A stretch of 64,000 bases of DNA, taken from NCBI RefSeq assembly GCF_017569925.1, contig NZ_CP050854.1, positions 434,001 to 498,000 on the forward strand, read 5' to 3'. How positions within the stretch are numbered: the stretch's first letter is position 1; every line of letters starts with the position of its first letter. Position numbers and translations under genes: made by a program. The stretch is from Brenneria izadpanahii. GTDB taxonomy: Bacteria; Pseudomonadota; Gammaproteobacteria; Enterobacterales; Enterobacteriaceae. This document shows, piece by piece, positions 38,601-51,674 of the stretch. The notes under the pieces were generated by a model. That model ran no database searches. It had not been told where the DNA came from and saw only the letters and a program-made list of their open reading frames with translations.

Positions 38601-40409
38601 ATGGAAAGTTCTACATTGCTTACCGCAGGCGTTCTGTTTCTGTTTGTGGCGGTGGTCGCGGTGCCGATTGCCGCGCGTCTGGGGATCGGCGCGGTATTGG
38701 GTTATCTGATCGCCGGGATCGCCATCGGTCCCTGGGGGCTAGGGTTTATCCGCGATGTCGACGCGATTCTGCATTTTTCTGAACTCGGCGTCGTTTTTCT
38801 GATGTTTATCATCGGGTTGGAGCTGAATCCGAAAAAACTGTGGACGCTGCGGCGCTCCATTTTTGGCGTCGGCGCCGCGCAGGTCGGGTTGAGCACGCTG
38901 GTATTGGGCGGCGTGCTTTATTTGACGGACTTCTCCTGGCAGTCGGCGCTGATTGGCGGGATAGGATTGGCGATGTCGTCGACGGCGATGGCGTTGCAAC
39001 TGATGCGTGAAAAAGGGATGAACCGCAGCGAATCCGGGCAGTTGGGTTTCTCCGTCCTGTTGTTTCAGGACTTGGCGGTGATACCGGCGCTGGCGCTGGT
39101 TCCCATTCTGGCGGGCGCTCAGGGCGAGATTGATGACTGGAATCAGGTTGCCCTCAAGGTCGCGGCGTTCGCCGGCATGCTGATCGGCGGACGTTATCTG
39201 GTGCGTCCGCTGTTTCGTTTTATCGCCGCCTCCGGCGTGCGCGAAGTCTTTACCGCCGCGGCTCTGCTTTTAGTGTTGGGCTCGGCGCTCTTCATGGAAG
39301 CGCTGGGTTTTTCGATGGCGCTCGGCACCTTTATTGCGGGCGTGCTGTTAGCTGAAAGCGAATATCGGCATGAACTGGAAATCGCCATTGAACCGTTTAA
39401 AGGGCTGCTGCTGGGACTGTTCTTTATTTCCGTCGGCATGGCGTTAAACCTCGGCGTTCTCTATGTTCATATCGTGAAAGTGCTGATTGCCGTACTGATA
39501 CTGGTGGCGGTAAAAGGCACCGTACTCTATGTGCTGGCCCGCATTAACCGCATGCGCCGATCGGAACGTCTACAGTTTGCCGGCGTATTAAGCCAGGGCG
39601 GCGAGTTTGCGTTTGTGCTGTTTTCCGCCGCTTCGACGTACAAAGTCCTGCAGGGCGATCAACTGCCGCTGCTGCTGGTGGCGGTGACGCTGTCGATGAT
39701 GACTACGCCGCTATTGATGCAGCTTATCGACCGTATTTTGACTCGCCGCTATAACACATTGGAAGTGCCTGACGAAAAACCTTACGTTGCCGATGATGAG
39801 CCACAGGTGATAGTGGTGGGATTCGGACGCTTCGGACAGGTGATCGGCCGCCTGCTGATGGCAAACAAAATGCGCATTACGGTGCTGGAGCGCGATATCA
39901 GCGCCGTCAGTCTGATGCGCAGTTATGGTTATAAAGTATACTATGGCGATGCGACTGAGCTGGAGCTGTTGCGTTCGGCAGGGGCGGAGAAGGCTCAGTC
40001 GATCGTCATCACCTGTAACACGCCGGAAGATACGATGGCGATAGTGCATCTATGCCAGCAGCATTTTCCTCATCTGGAAATTCTGGCGCGGGCGCGAGGC
40101 CGCGTTGAAGCGCATGAGCTTTTGCAGGCGGGGGTCAGCCATTTTTCCCGTGAAACGTTCTCCAGCGCGTTGGAGTTAGGTCGTAAAGCGCTAATGTCGC
40201 TGGGAATGCATCCCCATCAGGCCTATCGCGCCCAGCAGCATTTTCGCCGTCTGGACATGCGGATGCTGCGGGAACTGATGCCGCAATTACAAAGCGATGT
40301 GGCGCAAATATCCCGCGTGAAGGAAGCCCGGCGCGAACTGGAAGACATTTTTCAACGGGAAATACAGCACGAGCGTCGCCGGCAGGACGACTGGGATGAT
40401 TTTGAATAA
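38601..40409 (+). CDS. kefB: glutathione-regulated potassium efflux antiporter KefB
   Basis: CPA2-family K+/H+ antiporter gated by glutathione and its adducts, which protects against toxic electrophiles by acidifying the cytoplasm. About 12 membrane segments cover residues 1-380; the ion-path motif [12 protein letters not shown] is visible. An RCK/KTN domain follows with the nucleotide fold [15 protein letters not shown] (about residue 405). A charged tail ends at 602 residues, as in E. coli (601). TGATATG links it to kefG. Confidence 0.96.
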   Translation: MESSTLLTAGVLFLFVAVVAVPIAARLGIGAVLGYLIAGIAIGPWGLGFIRDVDAILHFSELGVVFLMFIIGLELNPKKLWTLRRSIFGVGAAQVGLSTLVLGGVLYLTDFSWQSALIGGIGLAMSSTAMALQLMREKGMNRSESGQLGFSVLLFQDLAVIPALALVPILAGAQGEIDDWNQVALKVAAFAGMLIGGRYLVRPLFRFIAASGVREVFTAAALLLVLGSALFMEALGFSMALGTFIAGVLLAESEYRHELEIAIEPFKGLLLGLFFISVGMALNLGVLYVHIVKVLIAVLILVAVKGTVLYVLARINRMRRSERLQFAGVLSQGGEFAFVLFSAASTYKVLQGDQLPLLLVAVTLSMMTTPLLMQLIDRILTRRYNTLEVPDEKPYVADDEPQVIVVGFGRFGQVIGRLLMANKMRITVLERDISAVSLMRSYGYKVYYGDATELELLRSAGAEKAQSIVITCNTPEDTMAIVHLCQQHFPHLEILARARGRVEAHELLQAGVSHFSRETFSSALELGRKALMSLGMHPHQAYRAQQHFRRLDMRMLRELMPQLQSDVAQISRVKEARRELEDIFQREIQHERRRQDDWDDFE

Positions 40410-40438
40410 CGCCTAACCTGAAAATAGGTCGGAACAAT

Positions 40439-40633
40439 ATGCGTAAACGCTTTATTGCCGGGGCGATCTGCCCTAAATGTCAAACGCAGGATACGCTGGC
40501 CGTCGGGCGTGAAAATCAGACGGAAATGGTTGTCTGCGTAAAGTGCGGCTATCAGCAAAGCCGAACGGATGAACCCGTCACGCCGGCGGGCCGATCGGCG
40601 AATGAAATTATCGGCATTTTCCATCCGGAGTAG
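40439..40633 (+). CDS. yheV: zinc-ribbon protein YheV
   Basis: Small protein of 64 residues with two CxxC pairs (CPKC and CVKC) that should bind zinc, and the conserved ends MRKRFIAGA and IIGIFHP. Function is unknown. It follows kefB by 29 bases and is probably the last gene of kefG-kefB-yheV, as in E. coli. Confidence 0.9.
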   Translation: MRKRFIAGAICPKCQTQDTLAVGRENQTEMVVCVKCGYQQSRTDEPVTPAGRSANEIIGIFHPE

Positions 40634-40845
40634 GCCATGTCATTTCATCGCGCCTTACCCATATTTAGCGCCGGTTGATCTGGCGATCGCCCCGCCGTGA
40701 CGCCGTCAGCGCCGCGGCGGGGAAACTGGGCGCCGCCGTTTCCCGAACTCCGCGTTTTTTTCCTCCCTTCGATATTCCTGATTATCGTCCGTGGTTCATT
40801 ATCCTCCCGATTGTGTTTAGCGGGAAAAGCATGCTAGGATAAACC

Positions 40846-40861
40846 CCAACGTTGTAGTTGG
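40846..40861. promoter_or_regulatory. inverted repeat before the truncated SDR/MFS pair
   Basis: CCAAC-GTTGTA-GTTGG forms a dyad eight bases before the SDR-fragment ATG. Just upstream, TTGTGT and TAGGAT stand 18 bases apart as a weak promoter. The dyad sits where a repressor or MerR-type activator would act. No regulator gene lies nearby. Confidence 0.35.
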
Positions 40862-40869
40862 AATTCGTC

Positions 40870-41025
40870 ATGAAAAACACTATCCTCATCTATTATGGGT
40901 ACGGCTCAGGCATCGGCCATGCGGCGGCCCGCCGCTTTGGCAAGGCGGGGCATCCTGTCGTCTTGACCGCAGGCAACGCGCAGCGTCCGCTGGCGACGGT
41001 ATCGGAGACGGTGAGCCATGTCTAA
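40870..41025 (+). pseudogene. truncated short-chain dehydrogenase N-terminus
   Basis: A 51-residue frame begins MKNTILIYYGYGSGIGHAAARRFGK in short family blocks: the Rossmann GYGSGIG matches the SDR nucleotide-binding motif GxxxGIG. Typical SDRs are about 250 residues; the catalytic YxxxK half is missing. The frame ends inside the start of the MFS gene (eight-base overlap), so its translation may now only serve to couple that gene. It is best read as the remnant of a deletion. Confidence 0.6.
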
Positions 41026-42259
41026 CCAGACTCGCGGCACGGAAGCGGCTGATAACGCTGTCAGCCAGTCGTCTCCGTTTGATCAAAACCACACCGCAAC
41101 TGGCGGCGGCGTCGCGCTGCTGGTAGCGATCGCGCTGTTCGTGCTGACCCAACTCTATCTGGCAATTCCGCTATTGGAGCATGTCGGTCAGGATTTCAGT
41201 CCGGCGTCGCCGGAAGTTGTCACGTTCGCGCTGGCCACCTGCTTCAGTCTGGCCTATGCCGGCGGATTTCTGATCTGGGGGCCGATATCGGACCAGTATG
41301 GCCGCCGGTCAGTCATGCTGGTCGGGCTGATCATATTGTCGATCGCCACGCTTGCATGCGCCTTCGCTCCGTCGCTGTCATGGCTGGCGGGGATGCGGGT
41401 GGTGCAAGGTCTGGCGGCGTCCAGCTTTGCTCCGATAGCGTTGGCCTATCTTACCGAAGCCGTGCCGGTGCGTTACCGCGCGACCGCTATTGGGGCCATG
41501 TCCACGTCTTTTCTCGTCGCGGGCATTTTTGGACAGGTACTCGCCGCGTGGATGGCGTTGCGGTGGAACTGGGGCTGGGTATTCCTGGCGACGGGAATCT
41601 GCCTGACGGTCGCGATTCCACTGGTCGCGGCGAAGGTCAAAGAGCCGGCGCGTACCGTCGTCGACGGGCATCTGGGGCATCGCTTCGTGGCTTTGGCGAG
41701 CATCGCCGTGCGCCCCGCCGTCTTACTGCTGTCGTGCGCGCACATCACGCTGCTGCTGTCATTCGTCGCCATGTACACGGCGTTGGGGCCGCATCTGGCG
41801 GTGCTTGGCCTCGATCCGGCCAAGGTTATCCTACTGCGTTTGATTGGGTTGCCCTGCATGTTCGCGGCGCTGCTGGTCGGGCCGCTGGCCGGCCGGATCG
41901 GTATGTTCGGCGTTGCCTGCTGCGGCTACGGGGCCGCAGCCGCGGGCCTGGTTCTGGAGGCGGCGTTGTCGCAATCCCTGACCGGCGTCGCGGTCGGCAA
42001 CCTGATTTTCGTCACTGGCGTTGCGCTTGCGATCCCGTCGATGATCACGCTTTTTGGCGCCATAGCGGCGCCTAACCGCGGCGGGGGCATGGCCCTCAAC
42101 GGTTTCATCCTGTTCGTCGGCGCCAGTATCGGCCCGCTCCTCGCGGCTGGCGTACCCAGCTTCGCCACGCTGCTGGTCGGGCTGGCGGTGGCGCTTTTTC
42201 TGGCCGCCGCCTGCGTTGCAGGCAGCGCATCGCTGGCCTCATTGGCGAGGAAACCCTGA
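41018..42259 (+). CDS. MFS family exporter
   Basis: Major facilitator of 413 residues with about 12 hydrophobic segments. Motif A is GPISDQYGRRSVML between segments 2 and 3, and the region AGMRVVQGLAASSFAPIALAYLTEA is typical of the drug or sugar efflux branches. The ATG at 41018 overlaps the upstream SDR fragment. The gene is visibly more GC-rich than the flanking kef and slyD genes and has no equivalent at this site in E. coli, so it was probably acquired. Substrate unknown. Confidence 0.85.
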   Translation: MSNQTRGTEAADNAVSQSSPFDQNHTATGGGVALLVAIALFVLTQLYLAIPLLEHVGQDFSPASPEVVTFALATCFSLAYAGGFLIWGPISDQYGRRSVMLVGLIILSIATLACAFAPSLSWLAGMRVVQGLAASSFAPIALAYLTEAVPVRYRATAIGAMSTSFLVAGIFGQVLAAWMALRWNWGWVFLATGICLTVAIPLVAAKVKEPARTVVDGHLGHRFVALASIAVRPAVLLLSCAHITLLLSFVAMYTALGPHLAVLGLDPAKVILLRLIGLPCMFAALLVGPLAGRIGMFGVACCGYGAAAAGLVLEAALSQSLTGVAVGNLIFVTGVALAIPSMITLFGAIAAPNRGGGMALNGFILFVGASIGPLLAAGVPSFATLLVGLAVALFLAAACVAGSASLASLARKP

Positions 42260-42689
42260 GCCCAATGCTTTCTTCGCTCTTTCACTCCCGATCGCCTGAC
42301 GTTGCGCACTGCGTTTGGCTTCGGCGTCCGGCGTTTCTGTGCCGGACGCCGCGGCGGGCAGATGACGAACTTCGGCGGATCCTTTCCGATCTGCGGATGG
42401 GAGTTCGAGCCAAACTACTTTTTCCGCTATGATATTACTAATGTTGATGCGCATGACCGTTGGGCGGTTGAGTCCGAAATCGTCCTATTACCCATGTCCG
42501 GATATCGCAAGGCGACGCTGAGCTGGGGCTGACGCCGTCTTTATGACAGCGATGCGAAGCCATGATTGTTGAACTCGTTTCTATGTGACGTGAAAAACCG
42601 TTCCCGACGTTTTTTTATTCCGGGCGGTACATAGAGATTTTTTTCAGCTACAATTTGCGCCGGTTTGCTTTCCAACGGTAGGAGATATC
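42260..42689. other. MFS-slyD intergenic region
   Basis: A 430-base gap. It starts with a 10-base hairpin (42323-42332 and 42341-42350, GGCGTCCGGC) without T-run. A second, terminator-like hairpin lies at 42593-42616. The 76-codon frame at 42302 has no ribosome site or family. The slyD promoter is probably downstream of 42600. Confidence 0.45.
42593..42616 (+). terminator. terminator-like hairpin upstream of slyD
   Basis: AAAAACCGT, TCCCG, ACGTTTTTTT: a short stem with A- and T-tracts and one bulged C, 74 bases before slyD. It resembles the hairpin before fkpA (43731-43755) in sequence. It could end MFS transcripts or act in the slyD leader. Confidence 0.45.
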
Positions 42690-43256
42690 ATGAAAATAGC
42701 AAAAGATCTGGTGGTCAGTCTGGCCTATCAGGTACGAACAGAAGACGGTGTATTGGTTGATGAGTCTCCGGTGAGCGCGCCGTTGGACTATCTGCACGGC
42801 CATGGCTCGCTGATTTCCGGTCTGGAAAACGCGCTGGAAGGCCGTGCCGTGGGTGACCGTTTTGACGTTAATATCGCGTCTAACGATGCTTATGGTAATT
42901 ATGATGAAAACCTGGTTCAGCGCGTGCCTAAAGATGTCTTCATGGGCGTAGACGAACTTCAGGTCGGCATGCGTTTCCTGGCTGAAACCGATCAGGGGCC
43001 GGTGCCGGTTGAAATTACCGAAGTTGAAGACGATCACGTGGTGGTTGATGGCAACCATATGCTGGCTGGTCAGAACCTGAGCTTCAACGTCGAAGTCGTC
43101 GCCATCCGCGAAGCGACTGAGGAAGAGCTGGCGCATGGCCATGTGCACGGCGAGCACGATCATGAACATGGCGACGGCTGCTGCGGCGGTCATGATCACG
43201 ACCATGAACATGGTAAAGGCGGTTGCGGCGGTCACGGCGGATGCGGTTGCCACTAA
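42690..43256 (+). CDS. slyD: FKBP-type prolyl isomerase and metallochaperone SlyD
   Basis: Cytosolic peptidyl-prolyl isomerase that also delivers nickel for hydrogenase maturation. The FKBP domain is split by the IF chaperone insert: FKBP parts VSLAYQVRTEDGVLVDES and GLENALEGRAVGDRF, IF domain about residues 70-130. The C-terminal 40 residues are dense in His, Gly and Cys (HGHVHGEHDHEH, CCGGHDHDHEHG), the metal-binding tail. Length is 188 residues against 196. GTAGGAG precedes the ATG, and a clear terminator follows. Confidence 0.97.
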   Translation: MKIAKDLVVSLAYQVRTEDGVLVDESPVSAPLDYLHGHGSLISGLENALEGRAVGDRFDVNIASNDAYGNYDENLVQRVPKDVFMGVDELQVGMRFLAETDQGPVPVEITEVEDDHVVVDGNHMLAGQNLSFNVEVVAIREATEEELAHGHVHGEHDHEHGDGCCGGHDHDHEHGKGGCGGHGGCGCH

Positions 43257-43322
43257 ATCGTTTGGCCTGGGGCCGTTGAAAACCGCTTTAGGTAAAGGGT
43301 AAGTTGGCTTATCCGCTATATC

Positions 43323-43361
43323 ACATCAGGGCAGGGCGATGCGCCGCCCTGATGTTTTTTT
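43323..43361 (+). terminator. terminator after slyD
   Basis: A 10-base stem (43323-43332 and 43346-43355, ACATCAGGGC) followed by TTTTTTTA ends slyD transcription before the convergent slyX stop. Confidence 0.8.
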
Positions 43362-43372
43362 ATGGCGACTGC

Positions 43373-43591
43373 CTAATAGTGCGGCGGCGGCGTCTCTTCC
43401 GACTGCGGGGCGACTAATGAGGTTTGCTGAGTACGCAGTCTTTCCGTCAACAGGCGCATTTGCTCACGCAGCCGGCTAATTTCCCGCTCGTGTTGGATGA
43501 TCGTCTGATTCAGCTCTTCAATCGTCAATTCCTGAAAGGCCAACCGGCTTTCCAGCAGTTCGAGCCGCTCTTCAAATAAAGACGGTGACAT
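43373..43591 (-). CDS. slyX: SlyX family protein
   Basis: Short coiled-coil protein of 72 residues, function unknown. It is almost wholly heptad-like ([25 protein letters not shown] in short blocks) and ends in the family's PPPHY. It converges on slyD and is divergent from fkpA, the conserved enterobacterial order. Confidence 0.93.
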   Translation of the reverse strand: MSPSLFEERLELLESRLAFQELTIEELNQTIIQHEREISRLREQMRLLTERLRTQQTSLVAPQSEETPPPHY

Positions 43592-43639
43592 AGGGTTTTC
43601 CTCTTACTTCCGATTTCCCCGTGAGTTTGTCAGAAAGAG

Positions 43640-43668
43640 GAAACTTCTGGTAGTAAAAACGGTCGGAA
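43640..43668 (+). promoter_or_regulatory. possible sigma-E promoter for fkpA
   Basis: GAAACTT (43640-43646) and GTCGGAA (43662-43668) with 15 bases between resemble the sigma-E consensus GGAACTT and GTCNAA. fkpA is a known sigma-E target in E. coli. It lies about 200 bases before the fkpA start. Confidence 0.4.
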
Positions 43669-43730
43669 TAGGGCGCAATAAACAATCTGAAGATCTTTAA
43701 TCGCTCTTGGCGAAGCGCAAGAGCGGCGTT

Positions 43731-43755
43731 AAAAAAACGTTCCAAACGTTTTTTT
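43731..43755 (+). terminator. terminator-like hairpin in the fkpA leader
   Basis: A perfect 11-base inverted repeat (43731-43741 AAAAAAACGTT and 43745-43755) with a three-base loop lies 114 bases before fkpA, between divergent genes, where no upstream gene needs terminating. It may be an attenuator or the end of a small leader RNA. Confidence 0.45.
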
Positions 43756-43869
43756 ATCAACGGATTGTCGCGTGTGTCGTTGTGTTGTCTTCGTACGCGC
43801 AGTTATAGTAGTTGCGAATTTATTTTTAATGATGGCTGGAGCGTGTCGCTCCAGATGCTGGAGAAATGG

Positions 43870-44688
43870 ATGAAATCACTGTTTAAGGTAACGCTGTTAG
43901 CAACGACAATGGCTCTGACGCTGAACGCCGGTCAGGTTCTGGCAGCGGAAACGGCGCAGGCGTCTGATACGGCGGCGACAGCCAAATTCAAGAATGATGA
44001 ACAGGCCGCGGCTTATGCGCTGGGCGCGTCTTTGGGACGTTACATGGATAACTCCCTTAAAGAACAGGAAAAACTGGGCATCAAGCTGGATAAAGATCAA
44101 CTGATTGCCGGTGTTCAGGATGCGTTTGCCGATAAGAGCAAATTAAGCGACGAAGAAATTGAAAAAACACTGCAGAGTTTCGAAGGCCGCGTTAAAGCGG
44201 CGGCTGAAACCAAGATGAAGCAGGATGCGCAGGAAAACGCGGATAAAGGCACCAAGTATCGCGATGCGTTCGCTAAAGAAAAAGGCGTGAAGAAAACCGA
44301 ATCCGGCCTGTTGTATCAGGTTGAGAAAGAAGGCAGCGGTAGCGCGCCAAAAGATAGCGATACGGTTGTCGTCAACTACAAGGGCGCATTGGTCGATGGT
44401 AACGAGTTCGATAACTCCTACAAGCGCGGCGAGCCGCTGTCTTTCCGTCTTGACGGCGTGATCCCCGGCTGGACGGAAGGATTAAAACACGTTAAGAAAG
44501 GCGGCAAGATCAAACTGGTCATCCCGCCGGCGCTTGCTTACGGCGAAACCGGCGTTCCCGGGATCCCGGCCAACTCCACGCTCGTTTTTGACGTTGAGCT
44601 GCTGGACATCAAATCTGAAGCCGATGTAAAAGCGGCTGATGATGCGAAGGCTGAAAAACCTGCCGCAGAAGAGAAAAGCGCGCAGTAA
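43870..44688 (+). CDS. fkpA: periplasmic FKBP-type prolyl isomerase FkpA
   Basis: Periplasmic chaperone and prolyl isomerase. A signal peptide (FKVTLLATTMALTLNAGQVLA) is followed by the helical dimerisation domain (FKNDEQAAAYALGASLGRYMD) and the FKBP domain (TVVVNYKGALVDGNEFDNSY, VIPGWTEGLKHVKKGGKIKLVIPP, LAYGETGVPGIPANSTLVFDVELL). The ATG at 43870 follows CTGGAGAAATGG and gives 272 residues; the frame is open further upstream without family sequence. The C-terminal tail is Ala/Lys/Glu-rich. Confidence 0.96.
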   Translation: MKSLFKVTLLATTMALTLNAGQVLAAETAQASDTAATAKFKNDEQAAAYALGASLGRYMDNSLKEQEKLGIKLDKDQLIAGVQDAFADKSKLSDEEIEKTLQSFEGRVKAAAETKMKQDAQENADKGTKYRDAFAKEKGVKKTESGLLYQVEKEGSGSAPKDSDTVVVNYKGALVDGNEFDNSYKRGEPLSFRLDGVIPGWTEGLKHVKKGGKIKLVIPPALAYGETGVPGIPANSTLVFDVELLDIKSEADVKAADDAKAEKPAAEEKSAQ

Positions 44689-44712
44689 TCCCTTGATTGG
44701 ATGAAAATCGAT

Positions 44713-44745
44713 AAAAACCGCAGGCAATGTCTGCGGTTTTTTATT
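44713..44745 (+). terminator. terminator after fkpA
   Basis: AAAAACCGCAG (44713-44723) pairs with CTGCGGTTTTT (44731-44741) across a seven-base loop and runs into T's. It closes the fkpA transcript. Confidence 0.8.
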
Positions 44746-44876
44746 GTTCAATAAAGGTGAGTAAGTTCAACGTCTGGAAACGAAACTGTTAATTTCAGGG
44801 ACGCGCGAGTGGACATTTGCTAGACTGTGTTCCCTGTCAAGACAACAAATAGATGACGTTGAGGATGGTGTTTACC

Positions 44877-45599
44877 ATGTCTAATTCGCTTGTGTCTGGC
44901 GAATCTTATGACCTTGATTTGCTGGATGAACGCCCGTTTAGCCAAACGGATTATGAGATCCTGAAATCGTACGAAGCGGTGGTTGATGGCCTGGCCATGT
45001 TGATCGGCGAGCACTGTGAAATCGTGCTGCATTCTCTTGACGATCTGAAGTGTTCCGCCGTACGGATTGCCAACGGAGAACATACGGGCAGGAAAATCGG
45101 CTCGCCTATTACCGATCTCGCATTACGTATGCTGCATGATATGGCCGGGGAAGACAGCAGCGTTTCGAAGGCTTATTTCACCCGCGCCAAAAGCGGCGTG
45201 CTGATGAAATCGGTCACGATCGCCATTCGTAACCGCGAACAGCGGGTGATCGGCTTGCTCTGTATCAATATGAATCTGGACGTGCCTTTTTCTCAGATTG
45301 TACAGACGTTTCTTCCTCCTGAGACGCATGAAGTCGCGCCTTCGGTGAACTTTGCTTCATCGGTTGACGATCTTGTCGCGCAAACGCTGGAGTTTTCCAT
45401 TGAAGAAGTCAATGCGGATCGGAATGTCTCTAATAACGCGAAAAACCGACAAATTGTTCTGAGCCTGTACGAGAAAGGTATTTTTGATATTAAAGATGCG
45501 ATTAATCAGGTCGCCGAGCGTCTGAATATCTCCAAACATACCGTGTATCTCTATATTCGCCAGTTTAAAAGCGGCGATTTCAGCGGGCACGACCGCTGA
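44877..45599 (+). CDS. yheO: YheO family DNA-binding transcriptional regulator
   Basis: Regulator with an N-terminal YheO-like PAS domain ([43 protein letters not shown]) and a C-terminal helix-turn-helix ([23 protein letters not shown]). The ATG at 44877 follows GAGGATGG and aligns with the E. coli start. Its stop overlaps the tusD ATG (TGATG), as in E. coli, so it is cotranscribed with the tRNA sulfur-relay genes. Length is 240 residues. Confidence 0.93.
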   Translation: MSNSLVSGESYDLDLLDERPFSQTDYEILKSYEAVVDGLAMLIGEHCEIVLHSLDDLKCSAVRIANGEHTGRKIGSPITDLALRMLHDMAGEDSSVSKAYFTRAKSGVLMKSVTIAIRNREQRVIGLLCINMNLDVPFSQIVQTFLPPETHEVAPSVNFASSVDDLVAQTLEFSIEEVNADRNVSNNAKNRQIVLSLYEKGIFDIKDAINQVAERLNISKHTVYLYIRQFKSGDFSGHDR

Positions 45600-45988
45600 T
45601 GTTGAATTATTGTCTGCTGGTTACCGGCCCGGCTTATGGTACACAGCAAGCGAGCAGCGCTTTGCAGTTTGCGCAGGCGGTATTGGATGAAGGCCACCGG
45701 TTGGAAAGCGTCTTCTTTTACCGTGAAGGCGTGTTGAATGCCAATCAATTGACCTCGCCGGCGAATGATGAATTTGATTTGGTGCGCGCTTGGCAACGGA
45801 TGGGGCAGGAACATCAGGTAGCGCTGAATGTCTGTGTCGCCGCCGCGTTGCGCCGCGGGGTCACCGATCAGCAACAGGCCGAGCAGTTAAGGCTGGGGCC
45901 GGCGAATTTGCAGGATGGTTTTACCTTAAGCGGCCTTGGAGAACTGGCGCGATCCGTTCTGACTTGCGATCGGGTCATGCAGTTTTAA
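45599..45988 (+). CDS. tusD: sulfurtransferase TusD
   Basis: Subunit of the TusBCD sulfur relay that passes persulfide from IscS/TusA to TusE and MnmA for 2-thiouridine at the tRNA wobble base. The DsrE-fold protein keeps the catalytic cysteine in [12 protein letters not shown] (Cys79; Cys78 in E. coli). Length 129 residues. It starts on the last base of yheO. Confidence 0.95.
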   Translation: MLNYCLLVTGPAYGTQQASSALQFAQAVLDEGHRLESVFFYREGVLNANQLTSPANDEFDLVRAWQRMGQEHQVALNVCVAAALRRGVTDQQQAEQLRLGPANLQDGFTLSGLGELARSVLTCDRVMQF

Positions 45989-46008
45989 TACGATTTCAGG
46001 GCGGCGTC

Positions 46009-46368
46009 ATGAAGCATATCGCATTTGTTTTTACTCATTCTCCTCACGGCAGCGCGTCCGGCCGCGAAGGGCTGGATGCGCTGCTGGCGATGTCTGCTCT
46101 GACGGAAGATATCGGCGTCTTCTTTATCGGCGATGGCGTATTGCAACTACTGCCAGGGCAGCAGCCGGAAAAAATTTTGATGCGTGACTATATAGCGACG
46201 TTTGGCGTGCTGCCGCTGTATGACGTCGAACGTTGCTATGTATGCGCGGAGTCTCTTCGGCAACGCGGCATTGATTTAGATACCGACTGGGTTCTGGACG
46301 TCGAGCTTTTATCCCCTGAAGCACTAAGACTCCGATTGGCTGATTACCACTCGGTACTCTCATTTTAG
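46009..46368 (+). CDS. tusC: sulfur relay protein TusC
   Basis: DsrF-like structural subunit of the TusBCD hexamer, 119 residues. Family blocks [24 protein letters not shown] and [20 protein letters not shown] are clear. The ATG lies 20 bases after tusD, behind AGGGCGGCG. Confidence 0.94.
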   Translation: MKHIAFVFTHSPHGSASGREGLDALLAMSALTEDIGVFFIGDGVLQLLPGQQPEKILMRDYIATFGVLPLYDVERCYVCAESLRQRGIDLDTDWVLDVELLSPEALRLRLADYHSVLSF

Positions 46369-46392
46369 CGTTGGCGGCGAGTGTTTTTATCT

Positions 46393-46680
46393 ATGTTACA
46401 TACGCTTTCCCATTCTCCTTATCACTGCGACATTGACGCGCTTCTGCGCTGTCTGGGGCCAGACGACGCGGTGGTGCTATTGCAGGACGGCGTTATCGCC
46501 GCGCTGGCTGACACCGACGTGGCAAAACGATTCCTTAACGCCGCCGTTCCTCTTTATGCTTTGAAAAATGATGCGGACGCCAGGGGATTGACTGAACGAA
46601 TTTCAGGCAATGTTTCATTAATTGACTATAATCAGTTCGTACAATTGACGGTTAAATACCCTAAACAGCTGGCTTGGTAA
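46393..46680 (+). CDS. tusB: sulfur relay protein TusB
   Basis: DsrH-like third subunit of TusBCD, 95 residues. It begins MLHTLSHSPY and ends VKYPKQLAW, both typical. The ATG at 46393 aligns with E. coli; a GTG at 46381 in frame, nearer to GGCGGCG, is an alternative. The str promoter follows directly. Confidence 0.92.
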   Translation: MLHTLSHSPYHCDIDALLRCLGPDDAVVLLQDGVIAALADTDVAKRFLNAAVPLYALKNDADARGLTERISGNVSLIDYNQFVQLTVKYPKQLAW

Positions 46681-46701
46681 CGCTGAATTTTTGTATATTT
46701 C

Positions 46702-47186
<485 letters not shown>

Positions 47187-47267
47187 TGGTTCTCCGTTAA
47201 GTAAGGCCAAACGTTTTAACTTAAATGTCAAACTAAACTCGTAGAGTTTTGGACAATCCTGAATTAA

Positions 47268-47753
<486 letters not shown>

Positions 47754-47836
47754 TACCTTCGCTGTAGTTATGCTAACCAGGCGGGCGCTTCAAAGCCAAC
47801 CCGCTTGGGTTACTAATTGAACGCCCTAGGATATAG

Positions 47837-49954
<2,118 letters not shown>

Positions 49955-49993
49955 TCCGGGTTTAACACATTGAACCGTGCTCTCTCTCCATAG

Positions 49994-51208
<1,215 letters not shown>

Positions 51209-51231
51209 TCGCTGATTAACGACTAAAGCAT

Positions 51232-51258
51232 AAAAAAGGCACTTCGGTGCCTTTTTTT
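51232..51258 (+). terminator. terminator after tufA
   Basis: AAAAAAGGCAC (51232-51242), a UUCG tetraloop, GTGCC and seven T's: a textbook intrinsic terminator that ends the str operon. Confidence 0.92.
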
Positions 51259-51284
51259 ACGCCCGTCGTCACAAATCTAAATTG

Positions 51285-51305
51285 AAATAAAAAGCATTCC
51301 TATTT
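51285..51305. promoter_or_regulatory. possible Fur box upstream of bfd
   Basis: Read on the minus strand the 21 bases are AAATAGGAATGCTTTTTATT(T), close to enterobacterial Fur sites of the form AAATGAGAATGATTTTTATTT. It lies about 105 bases before bfd, which is iron-repressed in related bacteria. Confidence 0.45.
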
Positions 51306-51408
51306 ACAATAAGACAATAAAAATCGCTGGGAGCGAATTTAAGCACCGTCTGCTGCGGCCCTAAGGGTAATAGGCCGGATAGCCGGCATAAAAATGAGTT
51401 GCTCTGGT

Positions 51409-51603
51409 ATGTATGTTTGCTTGTGTAATGCCGTTTCAGATAAAGCGATCCGCAAAGCAGTTCGTCAGCATCAACCTCGGTCCATGCAGCAGTTACGTAA
51501 GTTAGTTCCGATAGGAACGGATTGCGGCAAGTGTATTCGACAAGCGAGGGATATATTTGAAGATGAACGATCTCAACTTATTGATATGTATGAAGTAGCA
51601 TAA
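51409..51603 (+). CDS. bfd: bacterioferritin-associated ferredoxin
   Basis: [2Fe-2S] protein that reduces bacterioferritin to release stored iron. Its 64 residues carry the ligand pattern CLC near the N-terminus ([11 protein letters not shown]) and CGKC ([12 protein letters not shown]). The ATG at 51409 aligns with the E. coli start, though its ribosome site is weak; an in-frame ATG at 51394 is the alternative. It lies 71 bases before bfr. Confidence 0.93.
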   Translation: MYVCLCNAVSDKAIRKAVRQHQPRSMQQLRKLVPIGTDCGKCIRQARDIFEDERSQLIDMYEVA

Positions 51604-51674
51604 AATGTAGGGTCTTTCTTTGACTCTCTGCTTACCGGTTCTACACTTTAAGAACTGGAGCGGAGGAGCGTGTC

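Noticed and set aside
42302..42532. 76-codon open frame between the MFS gene and slyD
   Set aside because: No ribosome site, no recognisable domain, and it begins within a hairpin; judged a chance frame.
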